Notes under the pieces: model-generated | Database searches by the model: none | Seen by the model: only the letters and a program-made list of their open reading frames with translations | What the model was told of the DNA's origin: nothing | Program-made: the position numbers and the translations under genes | Assembly: GCF_049446075.1 (NCBI RefSeq) | Contig: NZ_JBMSEB010000002.1 | Location: 186,001 to 250,000 of the forward strand | Length of the DNA: 64,000 nt | Reading direction: 5' to 3' | DNA from: Humibacter sp049446075 | GTDB taxonomy: Bacteria; Actinomycetota; Actinomycetes; Actinomycetales; Microbacteriaceae | Part shown: positions 44,023-52,273 of the stretch, in pieces | How positions within the stretch are numbered: position 1 is the first letter of the stretch | How the letters are laid out: each line of letters begins with the position of its first letter

Positions 44023-44201
44023 GCGTCTGCCTCCCGTTGTGACACTGGGTTCGCATAACACAACGTAGCGTGCGAGCCGGTGATGGGAGCGTCAACCCCT
44101 GGTACGGGCGCCCAGACTCCAAGGCTGCGCTCAGCATCGACAGCGGCCTTGTGTCAACGCCTGTGCCGTGCTCGCCACGGCTCGTAGCGTGGTCTGGAGT
44201 T

Positions 44202-44231
44202 CGAACGACATTCCATGGAACGACATTCCAC
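44202..44231 (+). promoter_or_regulatory. Tandem 15-bp direct repeat upstream of a small acidic gene
   Basis: Two 15-bp units (CGAACGACATTCCAT and GGAACGACATTCCAC) follow each other directly. The second is itself symmetric, TGGAA-CGACA-TTCCA, and TTCCATGGAA spans the joint. It ends 19 bp before the ATG, in promoter position. CCACG...CGTGG lies a little upstream. Confidence 0.6.
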
Positions 44232-44250
44232 GGCCTGAGGAGAAGACACG

Positions 44251-44439
44251 ATGACCGATTCCGATCAGCGGCGCGGCGACGCCGAGCACCTGCCAGATGG
44301 CTCCGCGTCCGAGAGCACGCACGAAGACACGGCATCCGGCGGCGTTCAGCCGGATGACAGCGATCAGGATGCCGACGACAGCAGGGCGCGCGACGTCGCC
44401 GTTGGTCCGGACGAGACGGGTCCGGGCGACAACGTCTGA
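44251..44439 (+). CDS. Small acidic disordered protein (62 residues)
   Basis: The product is almost all Asp, Glu, Ser, Gly and Ala (for example HEDTASGGVQPDDSDQDADDS), without hydrophobic core residues, so it is probably disordered. AGGAG lies 8-9 nt before the ATG and the repeat-bearing promoter precedes it, so it is likely a real gene. Small acidic proteins of this sort are often general-stress products; the function here is unknown. Confidence 0.65.
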   Translation: MTDSDQRRGDAEHLPDGSASESTHEDTASGGVQPDDSDQDADDSRARDVAVGPDETGPGDNV

Positions 44440-44463
44440 GACCGGGTGCCTGCGGTACGGGTT

Positions 44464-44910
44464 CTAGCGCCTGGAGCTGGCGGCGCCGACGATGAAGCCG
44501 ATCACGGCGGAGACGGCGGCCACCATAACAAGCGTGCGGAACGGGTGTTCCTTCACCATGCCCGCTGCGGCCTCGGTCACCTCGCCTGCGGACTCGCTTG
44601 CTTGACGCACGCCGCTCGAAACATTCTGTTGCACGTCGCCGATCACGCCATGCACGGCGCGGGTGGCGGAGTCGACAGCGCGTGACGCCGATCCGGACGC
44701 CTCGCCCACTCGGCCGGAGACGGCGTCCGCAGCTGCGTCCACGGCGGCATGGGCGCCCTCGGTCGCCGACTTCACGCCCCCGCGTGCGGCACCGGTCGCG
44801 CTGTCTACGCCGTGCTGAGCACTCTGCGAAGCCGCATCGACGCCGTCTTGCGCTCCCTTCGCTGCGGTGTTGACGGCATCCTGCGCCTTGTCGTCGTTCA
44901 TATCAGCCAT
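44464..44910 (-). CDS. Apolipoprotein-like/DUF883-type membrane-anchored protein
   Basis: The product is a 148-residue amphipathic protein. Eleven-residue-type Ala/Val/Ser/Asp repeats (DGVDAASQSAQ, HGVDSATGAAR, GGVKSATEGAH) form a long helix to about residue 110. Then VKEHPFRTLVMVAAVSAVIGFIVG, the DUF883/ElaB-type C-terminal membrane helix, follows. Such proteins attach to the inner membrane, often under stress. It converges on the small acidic gene. Confidence 0.75.
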   Translation of the reverse strand: MADMNDDKAQDAVNTAAKGAQDGVDAASQSAQHGVDSATGAARGGVKSATEGAHAAVDAAADAVSGRVGEASGSASRAVDSATRAVHGVIGDVQQNVSSGVRQASESAGEVTEAAAGMVKEHPFRTLVMVAAVSAVIGFIVGAASSRR

Positions 44911-44947
44911 GTCTCTCGTCCTCTACGTCTCGGTTCTGCACTTCGGC

Positions 44948-45139
44948 TTACAGGAACTTCGCGGCTTTCTCCGCTTCTTTCATCGCCCGTTTGCGCGCCT
45001 TTTTCACGCGCGGATCATTCCACAGCGCATCGATGCCCGCCTGGATCTCGCGGTACCTGCCGCGTCCGGCCTTCGCCCCATACGTGTATGCGATCAACGC
45101 GACGATGCTGATGCAGACCACTGTGAAGAACTTGCGCAT
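44948..45139 (-). CDS. Small membrane protein (63 residues)
   Basis: An N-terminal membrane helix (FFTVVCISIVALIAYTYGAKAG) is followed by a strongly basic amphipathic tail (RVKKARKRAMKEAEKAAKF). This resembles YtxH-type small envelope proteins. AAAAGGGGA lies about 6 nt before ATG 45139. It lies 37 bp upstream of the DUF883-type gene in the same direction, probably one stress/envelope unit. Confidence 0.75.
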   Translation of the reverse strand: MRKFFTVVCISIVALIAYTYGAKAGRGRYREIQAGIDALWNDPRVKKARKRAMKEAEKAAKFL

Positions 45140-45270
45140 GCGATTCCCCTTTTCTCTCGCATCTCCTCTGTGCTTCGCATCTAGCCTCAGTGATCTCGTT
45201 GCATTCGTCCAGGGACTTGACTGCTTCAGGACGACATGCCATCTCGCATGCGCATCCCTAGGGCAGTCGG

Positions 45271-46236
45271 TCAGCGAAACGACACTCTGGTGCGACGAAG
45301 CGTCATCGCGAAGGCGGCCAGCGCGGCGATGCCGAGGACGACACGCACGTTGCGACGGCGAGCGCCATGCCAACCGCCCGTCGCGTCGTCGCGCTCGGTC
45401 GCGACGAACAGGGTGCCCGACGAGCGCGGAGCCCCCGACCTGCCGAACTGGCCCCAGACCGTCTGGAACGCCATCATTCCTTCGGTCAGGCGCGGAGTGA
45501 CCCGGTGAAGGAGCACCAACGCGCGTCCGAACATGCCGACGACGCGCTCCTGCTTTCGCGGATGCCGGATGGCTTCGACTATGCGACGCGCCACTGCTTC
45601 GGGTGGGTACACCGGCGGGAGTGCGACCAGCTCCCGGTCGACATGGTTTCCCGCATGTCCGAAGAAGGGGGTGTCGATGGTGGGCGGCACGATCCTGACG
45701 ACGTGCAGCTTTCGTCCGTCCAACGCGAGTTCGGATCGCATCGAGGCACCCAAGGCGAGCACGGCGGCCTTCGACATGTCGTACGGGGCCGTGTAAGGCT
45801 GCGGCACCTTCCCGACGATGGATGCCACGTTCACGATCACGGCAGCCCGGTCGCCCATCGCATTCGCAGCGGCCCGGCAGCCGTTGACGTAGCCCATCAC
45901 GTTCACGTCGAGCACTCTGCACACCTCTTCGATGGGCAGATCGGTCAGGCGACCGTAGCTGGCGACAGCTGCAGCGTTGACCCAGGCATCGAGCCGGCCG
46001 AACGTCGCGACGGTCTCGTTCGCCACCTCCAACATCGCCTCGTGGTCCGTGACGTCTGCCGCGTGCGTCTGGGCTTGAGTCCCCATGCTGCGGCACTCGC
46101 TCGCGACCTCTTCGAGGGCCGTGCGGCTTCTGGCGACGAGCACGAGCCGCGCTCCCCTCGCGGCGAGCATCCGAGCGGTCGTACGGCCTATCCCGCTGGA
46201 CGCTCCTGTGATGACGACGATATCCGAGGTGGACAT
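45271..46236 (-). CDS. SDR family oxidoreductase with C-terminal membrane helix
   Basis: The product is a 321-residue short-chain dehydrogenase. It shows VVITGASSGIGRTTARML, the NAG-like VNAAAVASYG, IVNVASIVGKVPQPYTAPYDMSK (Ser, Tyr, Lys) and VRIVPPTIDTP. After about residue 290 a hydrophobic segment (VRVVLGIAALAAFAMTL) suggests a C-terminal membrane anchor. Members of this type act on lipids or quinones, but the substrate is unknown. ATG 46236 (MSTSDIVVITG) is chosen; upstream is a TTG with no ribosome site. Confidence 0.88.
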   Translation of the reverse strand: MSTSDIVVITGASSGIGRTTARMLAARGARLVLVARSRTALEEVASECRSMGTQAQTHAADVTDHEAMLEVANETVATFGRLDAWVNAAAVASYGRLTDLPIEEVCRVLDVNVMGYVNGCRAAANAMGDRAAVIVNVASIVGKVPQPYTAPYDMSKAAVLALGASMRSELALDGRKLHVVRIVPPTIDTPFFGHAGNHVDRELVALPPVYPPEAVARRIVEAIRHPRKQERVVGMFGRALVLLHRVTPRLTEGMMAFQTVWGQFGRSGAPRSSGTLFVATERDDATGGWHGARRRNVRVVLGIAALAAFAMTLRRTRVSFR

Positions 46237-46385
46237 CCGGCAAGTCAACGAGCCGGGGGTGCGAGGCAGCAGGGGTTGACACGTCCGGGAGCGCCCCGCG
46301 AGGCGGCCCCGGCCGGCCCCTCGCAGAGCACACGCTCCAGGTCAATCCCCCCGGCCCATCCGCGCGGCCCGTCCACACTGAGAGC

Positions 46386-47525
46386 ATGCGAACATTCGGG
46401 GTCGAAGAGGAGCTGCTCCTCGTGAACGCGCGCGACTACTCGCCGGCGCCCGCGGCTCCCAAGCTGCTGTCTCGTGCTCCCCGTGCCGCCACGGGCCGTC
46501 AGGCGACGGCCGAGATGCAGCAGGAGATGATCGAGGTGATCATCCCTCCGGCGACCGATGCAGCCGTCTTGCGCGCGGACATCCAGGCGGCGAGATCGGC
46601 GATGGATGAGGCGGCCCGCGCATCCGGCGCACGGGCGGTCGCGTTGGCCACCTCTCCGCTGCCCGTGCATCCGCACCCGACGGAGAAGCCGCGTTACCGC
46701 CGCATGATGCGACGCTATGGCATCACCGCCCGGAACAACCTGGCCTGCGGACTTCACGTGCACGTCTCGATCGACTCTCCCGACGAGGGCGTCGGCGTGC
46801 TCGACCGCATCCGCGTGTGGTTGCCCACACTGATTGCTCTCAGCGCGAACCCCCCATACGCCGACGGGGAGGACACCGGATACGCCAGCTACCGCACCAT
46901 GATCTGGAACCAGTGGCCATGCGCCGGTCCCTCGCCTGTGTTCGACACACTCGAGGCCTACCGAGACCACGAGCGCTCTCTGCTTTCGACCGGCGTGCTC
47001 ATGGACGAAGGGATGCTCTACTTCGACGCCCGACTCTCGCGAGCGCATCCGACGGTTGAGGTGCGAGTGGCCGACGTGTGTGCTCGCGTGGAGACCACTG
47101 TGGCGCTGGCCGCCATCGTGCGGGCGCTGGTCGAGACTGCGGCCATCGAATGGCGGAATGGGCAGCCGGCGCCCGATGTCTCCGTCTCCGAACTGCGCCT
47201 CGACAGCTGGTGTGCGGCGCTCTCAGGACTTTCCGACCGTCTGGTCCATCCCGTGTCACGCAAGGCGGAGCGGGCATCCGTCGTGGTCCGAGCGCTGCTC
47301 GAGCACGTGCGCCCTGCGCTTGTCGCCAGCGGTGACGAGTCGCTCGTCGACGCGGAGATCCGGGACCTTCTCACGAGGGGAACCGCAGCGGATCGTCTGC
47401 GTTCGGTGTTGCTGCGCAAGGGAACGCTCGAGGCGGTCGTCGCCCAGGCCATCGACTGGACGCACAGCTCGGGTCGGAAGTCGGACGAGGCCACCGCACC
47501 CGCGTGCGAGGATCCGGTGGCCTGA
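46386..47525 (+). CDS. Carboxylate-amine ligase of the YbdK/GCS2 family
   Basis: The 379-residue ATP-grasp-like ligase starts MRTFGVEEELLLVNARDYSP, the family hallmark (EEEL). It continues with YGITARNNLACGLHVHVSIDSPDEG and TVEVRVADVCARVE. YbdK-type enzymes have weak glutamate-cysteine ligase activity; the natural substrate in actinobacteria is uncertain. It stands alone, divergent from the SDR gene. Confidence 0.9.
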   Translation: MRTFGVEEELLLVNARDYSPAPAAPKLLSRAPRAATGRQATAEMQQEMIEVIIPPATDAAVLRADIQAARSAMDEAARASGARAVALATSPLPVHPHPTEKPRYRRMMRRYGITARNNLACGLHVHVSIDSPDEGVGVLDRIRVWLPTLIALSANPPYADGEDTGYASYRTMIWNQWPCAGPSPVFDTLEAYRDHERSLLSTGVLMDEGMLYFDARLSRAHPTVEVRVADVCARVETTVALAAIVRALVETAAIEWRNGQPAPDVSVSELRLDSWCAALSGLSDRLVHPVSRKAERASVVVRALLEHVRPALVASGDESLVDAEIRDLLTRGTAADRLRSVLLRKGTLEAVVAQAIDWTHSSGRKSDEATAPACEDPVA

Positions 47526-47548
47526 GTCCGTTCCGAACAGGCGCGGCG

Positions 47549-48439
47549 CTATGCGGCCGCCCGTTCCGCCGCCAGCGGCACGAGGACCTCGCGACACCAG
47601 GAGCGGAAGTCCGTTGCCGTCGACCTGGCCCGTGACCAGTCCGCGTCGTAGATGCCTTCGTCGAGGGCAGTGGCCACATCGATGTTGTCGAGGACTGTCC
47701 GCTCGGAGGCGCCGGCACCGCGCAACATGGCAACGGTCTCCTCGATGCTCATCCGGCGGTAGGTGACAGATCGACCGAGCTCCTCGCTCATCACGGACGC
47801 CATCTCGTCGGGCGTCAGCCGGTCCGGCCCGAACACGGGGACGTTCTCCTGCCCCGACCAGTTCAGGTCGGCAAGCAGGTCAGCCGCCGTCTGCGCGATG
47901 TCTTTCGTCGCGACGGTGGCGAACGGCGCGTCGGGCGCCGCGGTCAGTGAGAATGTGCCACGCGTGAGGATGCCGTCGAGCTGGCGCAGCAGGTTCTCCA
48001 TGTAGAACGGCATGCTCAGTGCCCGGTAGGCCGCCCCCGACCTGCCGAGTTCGGCATCCATGGCGAAAGCCGACGAGAGAACACCTGCCGGCTTCGGCCA
48101 ACCGTGACCGGCGCTTGAGACGCCGACCACGTGGCCGACTCCTCCCCCGCGAGCGATGGCGTCCCTCGCCGCTTCAGCGAACGCCAGATAGTGCTCATCG
48201 GTGCTCGGCGCCGCTGGGTTTGGTGGCACGAGCCAGAACATGGCGTCCGCGCCGCTCAAAGCGCGGTCGAGCGTGGCACGGTCCCCGTGCGATCCCTCCA
48301 CCACCTGAACGCGCTCCCGCACGTCCGCCGCGAGTCGGGATGCATCCCTCACCACGACGCGTACCTCACCGTGCTGCGCGAGCAATTGCTGCACGAGCTT
48401 GCTGCCGATCTGACCTGTCGGCGCTGTCACCACGATCAT
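47549..48439 (-). CDS. NmrA-like NAD(P)-binding protein
   Basis: The 296-residue atypical SDR has the N-terminal motif VTAPTGQIGSKLVQQLL (GxxGxxG), DAMFWLVPP and HVVGVSSAGHG, and lacks a clear YxxxK. This is typical of NmrA/QOR2-like quinone reductases or redox sensors. GGAGG precedes the ATG. It is divergent from a TetR gene, with a 22-bp imperfect palindrome between them, so it is probably repressed by that TetR. Confidence 0.9.
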   Translation of the reverse strand: MIVVTAPTGQIGSKLVQQLLAQHGEVRVVVRDASRLAADVRERVQVVEGSHGDRATLDRALSGADAMFWLVPPNPAAPSTDEHYLAFAEAARDAIARGGGVGHVVGVSSAGHGWPKPAGVLSSAFAMDAELGRSGAAYRALSMPFYMENLLRQLDGILTRGTFSLTAAPDAPFATVATKDIAQTAADLLADLNWSGQENVPVFGPDRLTPDEMASVMSEELGRSVTYRRMSIEETVAMLRGAGASERTVLDNIDVATALDEGIYDADWSRARSTATDFRSWCREVLVPLAAERAAA

Positions 48440-48456
48440 CCGAATGACCTCCTAAA

Positions 48457-48478
48457 CGGAATCTGAGTTCAGGTTCCG
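48457..48478. promoter_or_regulatory. TetR operator candidate
   Basis: CGGAATCTGAG and TTCAGGTTCCG form a 22-bp palindrome with 18 of 22 symmetric positions. It lies between the divergent NmrA-like gene (18 bp from its ATG) and the TetR gene. Confidence 0.65.
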
Positions 48479-48523
48479 ATTATGCTGCCAGAACCCCGCT
48501 CGGTCAAGTACGGTGGTAGAGCT

Positions 48524-49087
48524 ATGACGGATGCCCAAGCACCGATGCGCGCGGACGCCAGGCGAAACCGACAAGCGGTCCTCGACGCCGCCAGGGACCT
48601 CTTCGCCGAGCGTGGCGATGCTGTGCAGATGGATGAGATCGCCGAACGCGCGCGTCTCGGTGTGGGCACGCTCTATCGGCATTTCGCCGACAAGCGGGCG
48701 CTCCTGGCAGCCATCGTCGGCTACCGATTCGCAGTGATGACGACGGTCGCGCGCACGGCAGAGCAGCTCGACGAGCCATGGGAGGCCTTCCGGTCTCTGC
48801 TCGTCGGCTACCTCGAATCGGCCGAACAGGACGCCGCATTCCGGTTCGCAGTGCTCGGCCCCGAGGAACCGGACTGGAACGAGATCAACGCCGAAAAGCA
48901 GGCGTTCGCCGAGATCGTCGAACGCATCATCCTGCGAGCGATCGACGCACGGCGTCTACGGCCCGACTTCAGCGGCGACGACTTCGTGCTGATCACGCGC
49001 GGCGCCATGGCCAACATGACCGGCGGCCGCGACTGGCGCAGGCACGTCGATCTCGTGCTTGACGGCATCCGAACCGAACCGGAGTGA
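48524..49087 (+). CDS. TetR/AcrR family regulator
   Basis: The product is a 187-residue repressor. The HTH is RRNRQAVLDAARDLFAERGDAVQMDEIAERARLG then VGTLYRHFADKRALL, followed by a helical C-terminal domain with a Trp-rich pocket region. It most likely controls the divergent NmrA-like gene through the palindrome 45 bp upstream. ATG 48524 (MTDAQAPMRADARR) is used, with the ribosome site GGTGG being weak. Confidence 0.92.
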   Translation: MTDAQAPMRADARRNRQAVLDAARDLFAERGDAVQMDEIAERARLGVGTLYRHFADKRALLAAIVGYRFAVMTTVARTAEQLDEPWEAFRSLLVGYLESAEQDAAFRFAVLGPEEPDWNEINAEKQAFAEIVERIILRAIDARRLRPDFSGDDFVLITRGAMANMTGGRDWRRHVDLVLDGIRTEPE

Positions 49088-49093
49088 CGGCGG

Positions 49094-49732
49094 TCACGAC
49101 TCCCAGGGCGATGACAGCACGCGGTCGACCATGCTGTCTCGACGGAAGCCGGGATCGAAGTGCTCGAGGATGTCCGCGTTGACGGTTCCGTAGGTGGTTC
49201 CCGGTCTGTGCCTGAGGCCCTCGTAGAAGGTGCCAAGGAACTCCCGTTTGAAGTCGCCGCGCGGGTACGCGTCGACGATCTCGTCGACGGCACGGCTGTC
49301 CAACTCGTTCAGGCCCAGGCCCACGGCATCCGTCAGCACTCCGAGATTCGTCGCAGCGATCTCGGGCTCCATGCGCCTGGGAATGCCCGGAGTGGAGTGC
49401 AGCGCGATCGCGCTCCAGACGAGTCGGGCTGCCGAGTCGGAGTACCCGCGCTCGAGGAGAAAGCTGCGAGCCAGGTCTGCTCCTTCCACTTCGAACCGCT
49501 GAGGCGTGTTCGAGGATGGCGTGAGCAGCCCTGCGTCGTGGAACAGTGCGGCCACATAGAGCAGTTCCTGGTCGGCGTCGAGCGCGAGCGCCCGCACATG
49601 CAACGACCCGAACAGGAAGACCCGCAACGAGTGATCGAAGAGAAGCGGCGTAAGCCGAGCGCGCACGTATTCCGTCGCTTCGAGGGCGGCCGGCGAGTCC
49701 GGGATGCTCACGCCCGCGGTGGTCTGCGACAC
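49094..49732 (-). CDS. HD domain protein (cyanamide-hydratase-like)
   Basis: The product is a 212-residue HD-superfamily metal-dependent hydrolase. His34 (LFDHSLRVFLFG) and the HD pair in VAALFHDAGLL are seen, followed by AARLVWSAIALHSTPGIP (a further His) and later Asp residues. The pattern matches the cyanamide hydratase/DJ-1-like HD group in actinobacteria. The substrate is unknown. It starts at GTG 49732. It is followed by a gene on the opposite strand with a 6-bp gap, so it converges on the TetR gene. Confidence 0.85.
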   Translation of the reverse strand: MSQTTAGVSIPDSPAALEATEYVRARLTPLLFDHSLRVFLFGSLHVRALALDADQELLYVAALFHDAGLLTPSSNTPQRFEVEGADLARSFLLERGYSDSAARLVWSAIALHSTPGIPRRMEPEIAATNLGVLTDAVGLGLNELDSRAVDEIVDAYPRGDFKREFLGTFYEGLRHRPGTTYGTVNADILEHFDPGFRRDSMVDRVLSSPWES

Positions 49733-49765
49733 GTCAGCCTCGACTCGGTAGGCGAGGGAAGGCGG

Positions 49766-50683
49766 TCATGCGAGAACTCCGACGATAGTCTTGCCCCGAC
49801 CGGACCCCGGCGCGTTGAATGCCTTCGCCGCGTCGTCGAGAGTCACGACGTCGCCCACGAACGTGCGGAGGCGGCCGGCGCGTACCCGCTCGACGAGATC
49901 GGTCAGCTCTGAACGGCTCGGTTCGACGACGAAGAACCGGGAATCGACGTCCGACCGCTTCAACCGCGGCGGGCTTGCGATGGCGATCACCCTGCCGCCC
50001 GAACGCAAGCGCTCCACCGAACGTGCGCCGATGTCGCCGCCGAGCACGTCGAAGACCAGGTCGATCTCGCCAGCCTTCTCGAGGTCGTCGCCGTCGACGT
50101 CGACGAAATGGTGCACCCCAGCCTCGAGGGCACGGCCGCGATGTGCACTGCGCCCGGCGCCGATCACGAGGGCACCTGCTTCGCGCGCGAGCTGCGTGAC
50201 GATTGATCCCACTCCCCCGGCGGCGCCCGTCACGAGGACGGTCTGACCTGACTGGAGGCCTCCGTGCTGAAACAGGCCCTGCCAGGCGGTCAGCCCCGAG
50301 ATCACGAGGCTCGCCCCTGTGACGAAGTCGACGTCGGCCGGCAGAGGGGCAAGGTTTCGGGCCTCCACCGCGACGTACTCGGCAAGTGTGCCGTCCCTGG
50401 TCCAGTCCGCGAGGCCGAAGACCCGCTGCCCGACGGTCAGCCCGGTCGTGCCGTAGCCCAGCTCCTCCACGACTCCCGCGACCTCGTGACCTGGGACCGT
50501 CGGTGTGCGGTCGCGGCCCGCCCTGTCGGTCCAGGTAGCCGGCCAGCCGAGCTCGCCGGGGGTGAAGCCGGCGGCGTGAACCCGCACGACGACATCGTTC
50601 TCGGACGCATGCGGATAGGGGCGGTCTCTGAGGGTCATCCCTTCGGTTCCCGCGGCGGGGTCGGTGACGGTTATTGCCTTCAT
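49766..50683 (-). CDS. Zinc-type alcohol dehydrogenase/quinone oxidoreductase family NADP enzyme
   Basis: The 305-residue medium-chain reductase reads VPGHEVAGVVEELG at the N-terminal substrate side. The cofactor site is LVTGAAGGVGSIVTQLAR (GxGxxG-type), with NADPH-favouring GAGRSAHR after it. Zn ligands of true alcohol dehydrogenases are absent, so it is closest to quinone oxidoreductases (QOR). AGGAAA precedes the ATG. It is 27 bp downstream of the ECF41-type sigma gene, so it is probably its target or partner. Confidence 0.9.
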   Translation of the reverse strand: MKAITVTDPAAGTEGMTLRDRPYPHASENDVVVRVHAAGFTPGELGWPATWTDRAGRDRTPTVPGHEVAGVVEELGYGTTGLTVGQRVFGLADWTRDGTLAEYVAVEARNLAPLPADVDFVTGASLVISGLTAWQGLFQHGGLQSGQTVLVTGAAGGVGSIVTQLAREAGALVIGAGRSAHRGRALEAGVHHFVDVDGDDLEKAGEIDLVFDVLGGDIGARSVERLRSGGRVIAIASPPRLKRSDVDSRFFVVEPSRSELTDLVERVRAGRLRTFVGDVVTLDDAAKAFNAPGSGRGKTIVGVLA

Positions 50684-50710
50684 GCGAGTTTTCCTGTCAG
50701 ATCGGTTGTT

Positions 50711-51694
50711 CTATTCCACCGACGACGCGTACCTCGCGAATGTGAGGTCGGGCGATCGCCTCCACTGCGTCAGCTTGTTCGGATTCCACTGAATCAAGAC
50801 ATCGACGGCACGATCGCCGTGCGTGCGCAGCTCGACGACGCCTCCTACCCCGCTCTCGTCGACCAGGAGCACGGCCTCGTGGTTTCCCGACCGACCGAGC
50901 ACGAGCGAGACATCCGGGCGCCGTTGCAGAACGCCGAGGATGAACCGCGCGGCCTTGTCGCGGCCGTGGATCTGATTGAGGGCGGCCCGGACCACGCCGC
51001 CGCCGTCTGAGGTCAGCACGACGGCCGGGTCGAGCACCGCCACGAGCTCGGCGAGATCCCCTCCGGACGCAGCGGTGAGGAATGCCTGCACGGCCTCGGC
51101 GTGCGCCCCGCTCACCTGCTGCGGGGCCTCGCTCTCCCGAACCCGACGCCGTGCCGAAGACGCCAGCTGACGCACGGCGTCGTGACTGCGCCTCATCGTT
51201 CGGGCGATCTCGTCGAACGGGTAGGCGAAGACATCGTGAAGCACGAATGCCACGCGCTCGGCCGCGGTCATCCGCTCCATTACGACGAGCATCGCCATGC
51301 CCACGGACTCGTTCAGTGCGGCGCGGGCTTCCGGGTCGGCCGAACCCACGGCAGCCGGGTGCGCCGGCAGCGGCTCGGGCAGCCAGGGACCCACGTACGA
51401 CTCGCGGCGGACGCGAGCCGAACCGAGCATGTCGAGGCAGACCCGTGAGGTCGCCGTGGTCAGCCATGCACCCGGGCTGCGCACCTGACGGCGCTCTGCT
51501 TCGCCCAATCGGTACCAGCGCAGGAACGCCTCCTGCACGGCATCCTCCGCCTCGGCCATCGTGCCGAGCATGCGGAAGGCGATCGAGATCAGCTGCCTGC
51601 GCTCATCCTCGACGCGCGCCGCAGCGCCGCCGCCGGGCTCGACGCCGTCGATGCCGGACTCCTGCGTTACGGAGCCACCGGCGGGAGGGGTCAT
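50711..51694 (-). CDS. ECF41-type RNA polymerase sigma factor with SnoaL-like domain
   Basis: The 327-residue sigma factor has region 2 (RRQLISIAFRMLGTMAEAEDAVQEAFLRW) and region 4 (ERVAFVLHDVFAYPFDEIARTMRRSHDAVRQLASSARRRV). A C-terminal SnoaL-like domain replaces an anti-sigma factor. The three ECF41 hallmarks are visible: WLPEPL (about residue 110), a DGGG motif (about 230) and NPNKL (about 305), where NPDKL is the usual form. ECF41 factors are autoregulated by this C-terminal domain. The typical partner is a carboxymuconolactone decarboxylase/oxidoreductase; here it is an NADP oxidoreductase. Confidence 0.92.
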   Translation of the reverse strand: MTPPAGGSVTQESGIDGVEPGGGAAARVEDERRQLISIAFRMLGTMAEAEDAVQEAFLRWYRLGEAERRQVRSPGAWLTTATSRVCLDMLGSARVRRESYVGPWLPEPLPAHPAAVGSADPEARAALNESVGMAMLVVMERMTAAERVAFVLHDVFAYPFDEIARTMRRSHDAVRQLASSARRRVRESEAPQQVSGAHAEAVQAFLTAASGGDLAELVAVLDPAVVLTSDGGGVVRAALNQIHGRDKAARFILGVLQRRPDVSLVLGRSGNHEAVLLVDESGVGGVVELRTHGDRAVDVLIQWNPNKLTQWRRSPDLTFARYASSVE

Positions 51695-51783
51695 GCTTAC
51701 TCGTTCCGATCAAGAGCGGGAACGCCCTCAATTCAACGCCATCCCGCGCGGGTCCGCATCGCCGGAAGAGTCGTCGGGGCCGC

Positions 51784-52200
51784 TCACCCAGCGAGCTCGT
51801 CGTAGCTCGCAACCGGCACGATGCCCGCCGCCGCGGCGGCGATGCGCTCGTCGCCGGCGACGATGACGTCCGCTTGCAGAGTGGCCACCGCTAGGTACTC
51901 GGCCAGCACCGTGTCGTCCCAACCCAGCTCGCGGGCGAGCCTCCACGCCCTTGCGCGCGAGACCCGGTCGGCGAGCAGCCGTATCTTGAGCGTCGCCAAT
52001 CGATCCAGCTGCGCCACAGCAGTGGCTTCGTCCAACCGCCCATCTCGGGCCTCGTGATAGAGCGTCGACATGACGTGGCTGCGCAACACCGCCGGACCGA
52101 CGAGCAGACGACGGGAGCCGATGCCCGGATCGTCACGCACGAGCCTCAGTGCAGTGACCGCGTCGATGGCGAACCGAGTCTGGGCGTGAACGTTCGTCAT
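51784..52200 (-). CDS. PIN domain protein (VapC-like ribonuclease), orphan
   Basis: The product is a 138-residue PIN-fold protein. The first catalytic Asp lies in FAIDAVTALRLV, a central Glu in MSTLYHEAR, and Asp residues in GWDDTVLAEYLAVATLQADVIVAGDERI. This matches VapC ribonuclease toxins. No antitoxin gene is found directly upstream or downstream: the upstream neighbour is the sigma-fusion gene 73 bp away, and downstream is the ECF41 gene. It may be an orphan toxin or use an unlinked partner. Confidence 0.8.
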   Translation of the reverse strand: MTNVHAQTRFAIDAVTALRLVRDDPGIGSRRLLVGPAVLRSHVMSTLYHEARDGRLDEATAVAQLDRLATLKIRLLADRVSRARAWRLARELGWDDTVLAEYLAVATLQADVIVAGDERIAAAAAGIVPVASYDELAG

Positions 52201-52273
52201 GGCTCAAGCAAAAGCGGAACCACCGACATCCGAAGGTGGTGCCGTCCTGGTATCCGCTGACCTGGCTATGCGT

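Noticed and set aside
44948..46387. 479-codon minus-strand frame covering the SDR gene and the 63-residue gene
   Set aside because: Only its last 63 codons (from ATG 45139) are protein-like; the rest is an alternative frame of the SDR gene.
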